NCBI GenBank assembly: GCA_030704615.1
Contig: CM060731.1
Coordinates: forward strand, 91,928,756-91,992,755
DNA from: Takakia lepidozioides
Lineage: Eukaryota > Streptophyta > Takakiopsida > Takakiales > Takakiaceae
DNA: 64,000 nt
Reading direction: 5' to 3'
Positions 33,501 through 44,286 of this stretch are shown here, piece after piece. Under the pieces are notes generated by a model. That model was not told where the DNA came from and made no database searches. It saw nothing but the letters and a program-made list of their open reading frames with translations. The number at the start of each line of letters is the position of its first letter. Position 1 is the stretch's first letter. Made by a program: the position numbers and the translations under genes.

Positions 33501-36500
33501 ACAGAAGGCGCATTGCTGCTTTGTCCGCGTTCGGCTGGTCGGTGAACTCGTGGCTCCGGCGAGCATCTGCTATCTCCCGAAAGAATAGGTTGGTTTTGTA
33601 GAGCAGAAAGTACCTCGTCACATAGTCACGTAGGCTCTCTGCTGCAGGAGATATCTCCATCTTGAACTGATGTGCTTGTGTGTCCAGCTGCTCTTGCGCA
33701 TTTGTCGTCACCTGTGGAGATTGTCCATCAGATCGCTTTCCTCAAAAAATACAATGAATCCACCCCCTACTAGAGTACAAGCCCCAAACGAAGCGTGGGG
33801 AAGTACCTGAAACCACCATGTCATGCGGTTCATCCACATGTCGAATGTGGGGTCAGAGAGTTTGTCCGGTTTGGGGAAGCTCCACATGTCCCTGGTACTT
33901 TGGGAACCATTCCAGATTTGGAGCCACCGGGTCTGTCCAACCACCCAGCATATTCGTAAGCGCCAAACACCACAAAAGGAGTTGTTGCCACCACAATTTG
34001 GTTAAGAATGTATCACCTTTTCTGTTGCATCCACACAGGATGTGGCTAGACGATGGAGCTTCTCCAATGTCATCGTGGGCTTCAGAGCGCGAGAGTAGTG
34101 CTTCCCCACCTCCACCAGAAAGTCGGCACCAAGGGCGGGATCAGCTATGGCCACGTACTTTACCATCCGCGACTTGTACTTTATGCGGGCCCTCACCTCC
34201 GCAGCTTTGACATACGATTCGAGTTCCGGGAGGGTTGGATTCTTCTCCTCTGACTCCATGTAGAACCTCCGCGCATGTGCCAAATCCTGCTGTATTTTCG
34301 TCTGTCGAAAAGGCGCACATAAGATTAGAGATCCTGCTCAACACAATTTCTTCTATTGGGGGAGGAGAGACAAATTAGCTCAACAAAACTGTGAGGAGCT
34401 TTACCCGAAATATGTAGTCCACCATGGCGTCGACGCTCAGCCTATACCAGGTTCTGTCTGCCTTTGCCTCCGACTTGCGCAGGAGGTCGGCACTGAGGGA
34501 ATTGGCAAACTCTTGCACCCCCTGCTTCCCGACATCCTTCACTCGGAAGAGCATATGGGACAAGTTCGTGGCAATGAAGGCATTCTCAGTCACCCTGCAG
34601 TGCCACATTTCCATCAAACAATACTGAAATGGGAATTTTCATCATATATGAGGATTCGCAATGAAATGACTTCCAAATTCAAAGTCCAAAAGCGAGAGGG
34701 GTTGTAGCTTACGAGTTGATGTCGGCCATTGCAGCTTTGAGAAGACTGCGATCTTTGGCCCCGCAACCTTCAGCACAACACAATCGACGGCGAAATGCCA
34801 ATCGAGATCGTTGGGGTGGGCTTGGGCAATGTGCTCCATCCATGCCAAGAGGCGATGATTGCCGTCCCACACGTAGAACATCTTACCGGACATGTGCTGG
34901 AAAAGAGGATCACTAGCAATCGATCTCTCAAACTCCTCATTTCGCGTTTGCCAATGGGGACCCCATTTGTCCACCTCATCGGAAGTGTGGGCACGGGAAG
35001 CTCCGTGGTCGTTCTCAATGGAAACGTAAAAGGCGGCAGACCCCATTCGATATCCATCCCGGAAAGAGAATTTCAGCTTGTCGATATCGCCTGGCAGGGC
35101 AGGTCTCACCACCTGCAATGACACCAAGCGGCAAAGGGGAATTCGAAGCTTGGCCGGGTACACCATGCCCCCCAGCACCCTGCCAATGTTGCTGTGGGTT
35201 GCCTCCAACATCTTGGCAGCGGCCAACTTCATATCCGCCTCAGACATGACGTCTGCTGCAGAGGGGTTTTCCGGCAGCCCACCAGGACCGCCAAATCCAG
35301 CCTGTATGCTCCGGGTTTGGGGCCTGGGGATGTCCGGGAGGATGTCATCCTGGTCAGAAACCTCCATGTCGTCCTCCTCAACAGGGTCAGCCACCTGCGA
35401 AACAACCTCCAGCACTCTTGTCGTCTCTACTGCCCTCTCCCTGGCTTCACCTCGAACTTGCACAATCCGTGCTCTTTCAGGTGTTCTTTCCTCTCCTCCA
35501 CTCTCCACCGTATGGGTAATTGCGGGGGCTGCTCTTGCCCGCGATGGTCTAACCGGTGTGCTACTGCCTCTCTGTGGTGTCTTGTAGGGATCCACCGTCT
35601 CTGTGGGTCCCTCGCTTACATTGGCATCTGTCATTTGGGCACCCCTGGCCTCTTCAGCTGCCTTTTGTCTTTCCTCCTGGCTAGCATTCTGTCTCGTCTG
35701 TTCTTTTGCCCTCTCTTTTGCCCTCTCACGGGCTTTCTGTTTCTTACTAGGGCTAGCAGCAGGGGAGCCCTCCAAGACGACCACCTTTGATTGAGGCGAA
35801 CTGAAACCCTCGCGCGCACTGCTCACTCCCCCCTCCGCAGCCCGTGACTGCTCTCTCGCTGGGGATTGCATGTGCTTAGCTTTCTTCTTTTTCTTTGCGT
35901 GGGCGGGCCCTACTGCATGTGCATGAACAACCTCCATTGCCGGATCTGCTGTCCTCATGTCATCACGCCCTTCACCTGCCATGCCGCCTGCACCAACCTC
36001 CCCAATGCCTACTCTGTCGTAATCTCGTTGCAAGTCCTCCCGTCCACCAACAAAAGGTTTAAGTTTGCCCTCTCGCCCCAAGTTGGGCGATTCAAACATG
36101 CGATGAGTTGGAGCTGTCGATGATACCACCAGCGTGCCGGGCTCGTCGTCACTCTGTCATTGACAAAATCGTGAAAACCAACATCGGTGCAAAAAGCAGT
36201 ATCGCAACGAGCAGCGCAACCACCATAGCAACAATCATGTAGCAAAAATGAAAACATAACAAGTTTAGGAAGTATGGAGAGCCATGCAACAACAATGAAA
36301 ACAAATGCAACCATTGCCTAAGAATGACATGCACAAGCAGCCTTCTCCAGAGCTGCCGGATTTGCACACGCATTGCAAACAATCTAAGGTTCACTCAACT
36401 ATCTAAAGTTCACTCATACAGCAAAGCCAGGATGAAGATGCAAAAACAAAGCGAAAGCAAAAAATAAATCGAACAAACCGAAAGCAGAAGTGGCTTGCCT

Positions 36501-36720
36501 GAGAGTACTCGGCTTCAGTTGGCGCAGGTTGTGAGCAAGACACTGGAATCTCCTGCTGGAGCTTCAGTTTGGCCATGCGAGAGATTGGCCGTCGTCCGTA
36601 GTACAGAGCTTTCAACTTCCGCCGCGGTCTGGATGTGAGGTCTCTCTCAGGAGAGCCACGCCCTTCAGGCGGCATAAGTCCCAGCCAAAAAGATCTCCTT
36701 TTTTGGGGTACATGCCTGGA
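30537..36720 (-). CDS. ParB-like nuclease / N4-N6 DNA-methyltransferase-like protein, ten exons
   Basis: Likely exons (minus): about 36,714-36,499; 36,153-34,713; 34,594-34,405; 34,301-34,017; 33,932-33,807; 33,711-33,497; 32,887-31,762; 31,673-31,409; 31,324-31,126; 30,996-30,537. Most have GT-AG borders (exon 1 would use GC) and all phases agree, except for one missing base near 34,770. The protein, about 1,400 residues, has a charged disordered N-terminus; a ParB/Spo0J-like domain (LRIPLCRLVSLQVV, KFSFRDGY, AFYVSIEN, FYVWDGNHRLLAW); a helical middle; and a methyltransferase-like part with NMILLDIPDGE where motif IV (DPPY) is expected, MLLDDGGCVVVLATRG, and motif I RILDLTCGTG plus HVFAFEPD in exons 8-9. 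Motif IV before I is beta-class order. Phage and plasmid ParB-methylase proteins share this layout. The tail is acidic. A stop in exon 9 (31,122) is avoided only by the GTGAGT donor. Confidence 0.7.
32917..33402. repeat. 95-bp palindromic tandem repeat inside the ParB-MTase intron
   Basis: Five units with a 95-bp period lie between exons 6 and 7. Each has a GGCGCC-centred palindrome (TGGAAAATGGCGCC with its complement GGCGCCGAATTTCCAGT) nested in a larger inverted pair, AAAATGGCTAAGTCCCT and AGGGACTTAGCCATTTT. The transcript would fold into a series of long hairpins. Confidence 0.9.
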
Positions 36721-36899
36721 ATACCATGTTAAGCCAAGTTTAGAATGAGATTTAGGGTACGTGTCCAGGAAGCCATGCGTCGCCAGCCCAAATAATAACC
36801 GACGGCCGTCGACATTTATTGCCCAACTCCGCAATTAAATGTCGGATGAAGCCCTCCATGTCGGATGAAAATCGACGTAAACAGTCCCGGAATTTCCAA

Positions 36900-37545
36900 C
36901 GTAGAGGTAATTCGGAGCGCTGCACGATGGAATTCCGGCGCCGGATTTCCATCCTGCAGGTAATTCGGAGCGCAGCAGGATGGATATCCGGCGCCGAATT
37001 TCCATCCGCGGAGGAAGGGCGGCGGTGGAAATTTCCCTCATGCAGGTAATTCGGAAGCGCGCGGATGGAAATCCGGCGCCGAATTTCCATCCGCGGAGGT
37101 AGGGCGGCGGTGGAAATTTCCCTCATGCAGGTAATTCGGAAGCGCGCGGATGGAAATCCGGCGCCGAATTTCCATCCGCGGAGGTAGGGCGGCGGTGGAA
37201 ATTTCCCTCATGCAGGTAATTCGGAAGCGCGCGGGTGGAAATCCGGCGCCGAATTTCCATCCGCGGAGGTAGGGCGGCGGTGGAAATTTCCCTCATGCAG
37301 GTAATTCGGAAGCGCGCGGGTGGAAATCCGGCGCCGAATTTCCATCCGCGGAGGTAGGGCGGCGGTGGAAATTTCCCTCATGCAGGTAATTCGGAAGCGC
37401 GCGGATGGAAATCCGGCGCCGAATTTCCATCCGCGGAGGTAGGGCGGCGGTGGAAATTTCCCTCATGCAGGTAATTCGGAAGCGCGCGGATGGAAATCCG
37501 GCGCCGAATTTCCATCCGCGCAGGTAGGGCGGTGCGCCGAATTTC
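36900..37545. repeat. 85-bp tandem repeat with CGGCGCCG palindromes
   Basis: CCGCGGAGG-type landmarks recur at 37,006, 37,091, 37,176, 37,261, 37,346, 37,431 and 37,516, an exact 85-bp period. Each unit has TGGAAATCCGGCGCCG with its near-complement GAATTTCCA, plus GGAAATTTCC. Because 85 is not a multiple of three, the open frames seen here are not real genes. It lies upstream of the ParB-MTase gene. Confidence 0.95.
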
Positions 37546-38345
37546 CCTCCTGCAGGTAATTCGGATCCCGGATGAATGGAAATTCGGCGCCGAATTTCCA
37601 TCCAACAGGTAAGTCGAATCCCGCATAAATGGAAATTCGGCGCCGAATTTCCATCCAGCAGGTAATTCCAATACCGGATGAATGAAAATTCGGCGCCGAA
37701 TTTCTATCCAGCAGGTAAGTCGAATCCCGCATAAATGGAAATTCGGCGCCGAATTTCCATCCTGCAGGTAATTCGAATCGGTGCCAAATGGATATTCGGC
37801 GCCGAATTTCCATTCGCCATGTATTTCTGAGCGTGGAATTACCTTCGTGCAGGTAATTCCCAGATGAGAATTACCTTTGTGCAGGTAATTTCCAGATGAG
37901 AATTACCTTCGTGCAGGTAATTGTGGACGAAGAATTCACATCGATTGGAATTACCTGGAGGAAGGTAATTCTCATCTGGAAATTAGCTGCACGAAGGTAA
38001 TTCTCATCTGGAAATTACCTGCACAAAGGTAATTCTCATCTGGGAATTACCTGCACGAAGGTAATTCCACGCTCAGAAATACATGTCGAATGGAAATTCG
38101 GCGCCGAATATCCATACGGCACCCATCCGACTTACCTGCTGGATGGAAATTCGGCGCCGAATTTCCATTTATGCGGGATTCGGCTTACGTGCTTGATGGA
38201 AATTCGGCGCCGAATTTCCATTCATCCGGTATTCGAATTACCTGCAGGATGGAAATTCGGCGCCGAATCTCCATCCACCCGAGATTCCACTTACCTGCTG
38301 GACGGAAATTCGGCGCCGAATCTCCATCCATCCGGGATTCCACTT
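37545..38345. repeat. 800-bp long inverted repeat made of smaller palindromes
   Basis: The arms mirror each other about position 37,945. Inner arms repeat GAATTACCTTCGTGCAGG and complements; outer arms carry AAATTCGGCGCCGAATTT palindromes at about 37,585/38,305, 37,643/38,247, 37,695/38,195, 37,748/38,142 and 37,803/38,087, with the spacers (TTTATGCGGGATTCG and the like) also mirrored. The loop is about 40 bp. A transcript would form a long duplex suited to small-RNA processing. Confidence 0.88.
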
Positions 38346-38349
38346 ACCT

Positions 38350-38940
38350 GCTGGATGGAAATTCGGCGCCGAATTTCCATCCATCCGGGATTCCACTTAC
38401 CTGCAGGATGCAAATTCGGCGCCGTTTTCCCATCTGTGGAAGTTTTTATGTCGGCCAGTTTTCGGTCTGACCCCCCGACAAGACTTCCTTTGGGGGGGGC
38501 CCGGATGGAAATTCGGCGCCGAATCTCCGTCCATGGGATGTTCTCTTTCGCACACTCGCCGGCCTCTGCGCCCGAGGCGACTTCATCCGGGCATCCCCTG
38601 TTCGATATTCGGTGCCGAATTTCCGTCCGGGGGTTGAAATGTGACGGCCAACTGCAGGCCACTCCCCCCTCCCCGACTGCATCCGAACCGCCCCGGATGG
38701 AAATTCGGCGCCGTTTTTCCATCTGGGGATGTTTTTATGCCGTCCAGTTTTCGGCCTGACCCCCCGACACGACTCCCTTTGGGGGGCCCGGATGGAAATT
38801 CGGCGCCGAATCTCCATCCAGGGGATATTCTCTGTCGCACACACTCCGGCCTCTGCGCCCGAGGCGACTTCATCCGGGCTTCTTCTGTTGGATATTGGGT
38901 GCCGAATTTCCATTCGGGGGTAGTAATGTGAGGGCACGGT
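38350..38940. repeat. 280-bp tandem duplication with AAATTCGGCGCCG palindromes
   Basis: Two copies (from about 38,430 and about 38,715) share GTCTGACCCCCCGACA-like and CTCTGCGCCCGAGGCGAC blocks and several GGAAATTCGGCGCC units. No coding function is supported. Confidence 0.8.
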
Positions 38941-39103
38941 GCCGGCTTCTCCCCTTCAGCCGTCATCATCCGGACGGCCCCCCACTTTCTGACTGCATAC
39001 CGTTGGCAGTTATTGCGCAAAGACCAGGGGCCGCATTCCGGAGACAAGGTTCATTAACACTCTGACTGTGGATTTTTGAGATAGTTGGCTCCCTGGATTT
39101 GGA

Positions 39104-40316
39104 TCAGGCTTCGTCGCTCGGACAAATCGGCATCGCATTCATTCCCATCGCTGCACCCCCTTCTACCAGGGAGCTTCCCCGCACGCCATCCTGGCAGTCT
39201 TGTGTGCACATCATGGTGTACTGCAATCCCATCTTGGCAATCATGGTTTTTGCTTCATAGTGAGTTTTCGGCAATGAATTCTCTTTAGGCAAAAAACTCT
39301 TACGCAACAATCCCAGAAGCTCATCCACAAATGCATTGGTGCACTTGTGGGTAGTGCATGCGTTCAGCAACGTCAAAGTTGTTTGCAGCCGGCTGATCGA
39401 GCACCCTTCAAAAAGTGGACATTGCGACTGTCGGAAGAGTTTATCATACTCGGGATCAACGTGCAGGTGAGCATTCTCATCAAATTCATTGTCTCCGAAA
39501 TCGTCGAGGTCATCGTCATGATCGGCAAATGTGTGATCGGTTCCACCATGAATGGGGTCCTCTCTGTTTGCATCTGCAAAGAGAAACGCTTCCTGCAATG
39601 CACGCTGGATTTCTACCTCCAATCCACCACTCTCATCTGCGTTCTCTGTGACATTGGGCTCCCGCTGTGCCGCAGGGCCTTCGTCTTCATCATCTGATTA
39701 TTCACATCCCTGCATCCCAATAGTCATCTTGTGAGTGGACCAACAACGATGTGACACTTGTTCATATTATGACATAGGAGGCACGGTGACGTTGCAGTGA
39801 TGCAGTCATATTTACGTATGTATCTTATGAATATACACCCAATCAAAACACGACATTTGTAGCCATTGAAGTCATACTTGCAGTCACTTAGTTAGTCATA
39901 TATGACTACATGACTACACATGACCAATGAAAACACGACATGTGCATTAATTAAAGTGATAACGGAAGTGGCGTAGTGATAGTCACGTCTGTATCTTATG
40001 ACTTCTTGACTACAATCACCCAACGAAATGTCGACATGTGGAGAAGAGGATCGTTGCATTCAAAATTCAAACTAAAGTGCTGAAGGGAAAGTGGCGATCG
40101 TACCGGGAGAGAACAGCGTCGGAGAAGAGGATCCCTCCCGTGTATCATGTAATGATTCCTCACTGTTTCCAACAACAGTACTTTTCCTCCATGACACTCA
40201 TCGCAGTTGCATAGCATTTTTGTATGCCCATTCCTTGTGGCATAAGCTTCTTCCATTCGCCATAGACGGTCATCTATTCTACACCTACGCATCCGGTCGC
40301 CACCTGCACTGTACAT
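39104..40316 (-). pseudogene. CACTA (En/Spm) TNP2-type transposase, 5' part
   Basis: The 5' exon (about 40,316-40,020) encodes CNCDECHGG and VRNHYMIHGRDPLLRR, the transposase-associated zinc-binding region of plant CACTA transposases. The next exon (about 39,690-39,104) has an acidic stretch followed by CPLFEGCSISRLQTTLTLLN and LPKTHYEAKTMIAKMGLQY, the region preceding the TNP2 catalytic domain in En/Spm elements. Similarity ends after CTQDC (about 39,170), so the catalytic core is missing. The 270-bp stretch between the exons has AGTCATAT words like those near the element's right end. Confidence 0.75.
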
Positions 40317-40440
40317 GCTTTGAACGTCACCCCTTCCCTCTTTGCATGCTACGCACAGTGCATTGTCTCTTGTTTTGCACCAGCTGCCAATGTGCTATTT
40401 CTATATCTATAGTATACTATAAGTATCGTTTTTGAGTGTC

Positions 40441-41194
40441 CATGGTGAAGCGGAAGGTCTTCGAAGTGACAGTCCCTCTCACTGAGTACGAGAAGTTCCG
40501 AGAGTGCCAGATTGCTGCCATAAAGGAGGTGGAAGCAACGTTCAAGCAGTCGATAGATGGGTGAGTTTAGTTCCTGACTTTGGTTACCCACCCACTAAAC
40601 TTGCGATTTGCCTTATCCTCTAACCTTTTTATAGCGATCATAAGCTTCATAGCACAAATGGGGGCGAGTAGCTGCGACTTGTACAAACAGAGAGGCAAAC
40701 AACATGCAGTGAGTGATGATTAGGTTTGAGGAGGGTGTGTCATTAGGCAGGAGATGTCCGCCATCATTCGTGGGCAGCCATTACGTCCTGGTAGGGTGCG
40801 GCTGTGGTTCAGCGTAGGCTTAAGAGTATTTAGGGTATGTATGCTTGCATTTGTTTGTGATTGTTTGAGAGGGAGGTCATGGAGGTGTTTGTGCAAGCTT
40901 GCGGGAGCGAATCGCCCTCGCAAGCCACACGCTCCGAAGGAAAAAGCTAGGGATCAAGGTCCTGCAAGGCAAAGTGCCAGACTGAAGATGATGAAGACTA
41001 CGATTCTGCATGAGGGCTCTTCTGAGGACGATGAGGACGATCCACTCCTCCCACGCCAGTGCGAGGCGAGTGCGTCGTCGGCGGATGCCACGGCAAGCCG
41101 AGGAGAACATGCCCATGCTCATGTCGCAGGACAAAAATGCCCATCATCTACACTACGAACACCTTCTCCGTCTGTGACTTATAGTTCTTCACAA
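40441..41194 (+). CDS. unrecognised three-exon gene, possibly 5' exons of the CACTA ORF
   Basis: Exon 1 starts with ATG at 40,441 (MVKRKVFEVTVPLTEYEKF, then KEVEATFKQSIDG) and ends at a GTGAGT donor (about 40,560). A candidate second exon follows the acceptor at about 40,747. A third (about 40,885-41,194) encodes KPHAPKEKARDQGPARQSAR and an acidic EGSSEDDEDDPLLP, ending in TGA. I know no family for it. It is divergent from the transposase fragment to its left and may belong to the transposon. Confidence 0.4.
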
Positions 41195-41789
41195 TGACCA
41201 TGATTCAAATTATGTATGTTTTTGGTAAAATCACGAAGAGATAGGGTATGGTAAGATCATGAAGAGATATGGTATGTCTGTCAAGACAGGGAAGTTGGAC
41301 AATGCAGGGGTCAGCCAAGGCACAATCACAAATGATTTCCACTAGACAAGTTGAAGTGCCAAAGGCATGATGACAGGCCAATGTAGACTTCAGATGTGTT
41401 CAAATTCTTTGCCCCATGAAACCAACGTCTTGGTACTAAGCTACAATGGCTACTTATAGAGATACTTGGGTTACTTATGCACCCAGAATATCAGTAAAAC
41501 TTGGAGGGATACTTCTCATGGACCCATCAGGTTTGTCCATTTGAATTCTTGCTATGGATTTCAGGAACACCCCATACCTAAGAGGGTTCAAAAATGTACT
41601 GGGAGGACATCATTGGGGCCAATCAAATTTGGGAGATTTACTGCCCAAGATCATACTGAGTTTTGGGTAATCTTGTCTTTACAAATGATATGTGCTTCCA
41701 GTTTGTTATCTTGAATTCAAGGATTTGCTGCTTGCTGCCTATATGTATGTGTAATCACCCACATTGTACTGGGGGAATTTCTTTTCAGG

Positions 41790-43345
41790 GCAAGCACAAG
41801 CGCACTGGATCCACGATCCCTGCTGCTAGCAATGGAGATGGCGCCCACAAGAACGCAGGAGGTGGCCCTAACTCTCCCATCGTTGTGGGTTCTGTGCCAC
41901 CAGCACCCCCACCTTATTATGGTATGCCTCAGTACCCACAGTCTGGCACTCAGTATGGTCAGGGTCAATATGGTGCTCCTCCATATGGGCAGTATGGCCA
42001 GTATCCTCCTCCACCATATTTGCCACCCCCTAATAGCTATGGGGGTGGCAGGCCACCGGAATATCCTCCTGCTTATGGATAGTATGGCCAGTATGGTCCT
42101 CGGCCTTCTGGCCAACAGCCATGGCCACCAGTCCCTACTTGGCAGGATCCTGATTTGAATTCTCCTGAGCGCACGGAGGTCTCTGAAGAAGGGGAGGGTG
42201 CCGTTTCAAAGAATGATAGAACCAATGCTTTAAGGAGGGCTAATAGCTCAGCCAAAATTGAAGCTGCCCAGGTGAAGGAAGAGAGAATAGCTGCAGGTCT
42301 CCCTCCCACGATGATTGTGACGAACCTCAAAGGAGCCCCGTATGGTCAGACCCGGAATGTATGGCACGCTGCCCTTAAAGGACAAGCTTATCGCAAGCTA
42401 GATTGTTCCCTTGCCATCAACAACCAACCTGATGAAGTTGTATACGAAATCAGAGATCACCTGACTAAGCTATTTTCATATACGCCACACAAGTTAAAAG
42501 ACTTCCACCTAAAACAAACAATTGGCAGAATAATGAAAATGCCAACGTTATGAAGCACACACTGCGTGGTTGGGTGGTAAGGGGAAACCCATTACTGTAT
42601 CTGACGAGGTATGGAACAAGCTTGTAAGTTACTGGCAGACAGAGGTGTTCCACAAAGAGTCGGGTAACATGAAGAAGACAAATGGTGCAATTTAGAATCC
42701 TACCAAGACTGGCCGTGGTGGGAAGGCAATGGTGGAAGCACGCTTGGTAAGTGGCATCATCACGACTCTGTATTTTGTTCCTCATTGAATTGCTATGTGT
42801 ATATAGTCAGCCCTCACATTGCTTACTAACTTGTGGCATGGGTTTGTTTGTGGCATGGATCAATTAATTTGCAGGAAACACCATCAGGGTGCCCTCCTAC
42901 ATTATATGAAATTCAAGAGGGTTCAGTGTCACGGTTGTCAGCTGGGAGTGACAGGCGGGTAAGTGTGTTTTCCACGTTTGCTAGAGTGGTTGCTGCATCA
43001 TAGGTTGCTAGGGTTTTTTTCAAGGCTTTTGGCCTGGGTTTTCTTTCCAATGGTTGTTCATGCTAGGTTTTTTTTGTTTGATTCATACTTGGGCAAGTTT
43101 TCATGGATTGGCAGGAGAGAAGTCTTGCATATTCTACAGTAGTTGGTAGGATGGATGGCTTGGACAAACTGGTGGAATCACAAGGACGTGACATGGCAGA
43201 CTTAAAATTACAGATGCAGAGCATGATTGAGTACCAGGAAGCCATTGTGGCCAGATTGGGGATTAATCTACCAGGTGCAGGACCAGTGACATCTACGATG
43301 GATGCGTTTGCTGTGACAGTATCAAAATGTTTGGAATCCCAATAA
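41790..43345 (+). pseudogene. CACTA Transposase_24 (PTTA/En/Spm)-like gene
   Basis: Exon 1 follows a TTTTCAG acceptor and begins with a Tyr/Pro/Gln-rich disordered region (PPPYYGMPQYPQ...), interrupted by TAG at about 42,081. It continues to LKDFHLKQTIGRIMK, shifts frame near 42,538 and goes on as DEVWNKLVSYWQTEVFHKES and KKTNGAI, with another TAG at about 42,693, then GRGGKAMVEARL. The WNKLVSYW...NKKTN...G pattern is that of the plant Transposase_24 family. Exon 2 (about 42,875-42,958) and exon 3 (about 43,114-43,345, a coiled-coil-like RMDGLDKLVESQGRDMADLK) follow with good splice sites. Two stops and one frameshift indicate decay. Confidence 0.7.
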
Positions 43346-44286
43346 CTGGTGCTCACTCTAAGCCCTTATGTCTTCCTGTCACTGACGATCTTTTGAATTT
43401 GACCGAGCAGCAGCAGGATACAGGGAAGGCCAGCTGTGAGGTACACGTGGAAATTCAGCCCTTGTCACGTACAAAGGCAGTAGCAGTCCAGGGGGCAATG
43501 GTGACAGAGCCGTCAGGCACACCGGATTTTGGTATGCAGGTATTTGGGAGTTTAAATGGGGAGGAAGATGCAGATGGGGACAAAACAAACAAACATGTTG
43601 CTTTAATTTCTCCTGCTCACATGTTGAAGCCAAATGACAGTTTACTTCCTGGACCAGCGAGGAAGCATTTACTAATTCTGGACTTAAATGGTTTGTTATG
43701 TGAATCTTTTCATTCTGCTAATGGGCCTGCATCCCTTCCCAAAGGTTTTGTGGGGAAGATGTGTGGCAAGAAGATGGTAGTTTTGAGACCACGCTGTTAT
43801 GACTTTTTGCAAAAGTGTTTTGAACACTTTGAGGTGGCGGTGTGGTCTTGTTGCCAAGCTCGCAACTTCTTCCCAATGGTGGACTATATTTTTGCAGCCC
43901 ACACTAAGCTGGTTTTCCAGTGGGATGCCCTTCACTGTGACGAGGATCCAGTCCTCCCATGCCGTAAGGGGTCTGATTCAAAGCCATTATATTTCAAGAA
44001 ATTGTCTAGAGTGTGGGCAGACTGGCCAGAATGGACTTATGAGGACACTGTTCTTGTTGACGACACACCAAGAAAGGCGGCAAACAATCCTCCCTTCAGT
44101 GGGATTTTTCCAGAGCCATGGAAAGTGCAACCAGATTCACCAACTGATGAGTATCTAACAGAGATGTTGTGGCCTTTCTTGTGGAAGGCATTGAAAGCTG
44201 CCAGTATTCCCAAGTTTTTGGAGTCTCAGCCTGTTTTCGGACAACAACCATACAACACTACTACTGTGAAGTTACAAACATTTTGA
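43327..44286 (+). CDS. FCP1/NIF-like HAD phosphatase homologue, DLNG-type, within the CACTA element
   Basis: An uninterrupted frame of 319 codons. From about residue 113 it shows the FCP1 homology domain: KHLLILDLNGLLC, VVLRPRCYDFLQKCFEHFEV, AVWSCCQARN, SKPLYFKKLSRVW, YEDTVLVDDTPRKAANNPPF and GIFPEPW. FCP1/SCP proteins dephosphorylate Ser/Thr, for example on the RNA polymerase II tail, using a DxDG motif. Here the second Asp is Asn (DLNG), as in a group of plant homologues, so activity is doubtful. It overlaps the end of the Transposase_24 exon and is followed by another exon set of that transposon, suggesting a captured host gene. The start could instead be an acceptor near 43,411. Confidence 0.75.
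   Translation: MFGIPITGAHSKPLCLPVTDDLLNLTEQQQDTGKASCEVHVEIQPLSRTKAVAVQGAMVTEPSGTPDFGMQVFGSLNGEEDADGDKTNKHVALISPAHMLKPNDSLLPGPARKHLLILDLNGLLCESFHSANGPASLPKGFVGKMCGKKMVVLRPRCYDFLQKCFEHFEVAVWSCCQARNFFPMVDYIFAAHTKLVFQWDALHCDEDPVLPCRKGSDSKPLYFKKLSRVWADWPEWTYEDTVLVDDTPRKAANNPPFSGIFPEPWKVQPDSPTDEYLTEMLWPFLWKALKAASIPKFLESQPVFGQQPYNTTTVKLQTF

Noticed and set aside
36752-38937. Overlapping open frames on both strands encoding MEIRRRISI/GNSAPNFHP-type repeats
   Set aside because: They are translations of palindromic repeats; the 85-bp unit is not a multiple of three and both strands give the same type of peptide.
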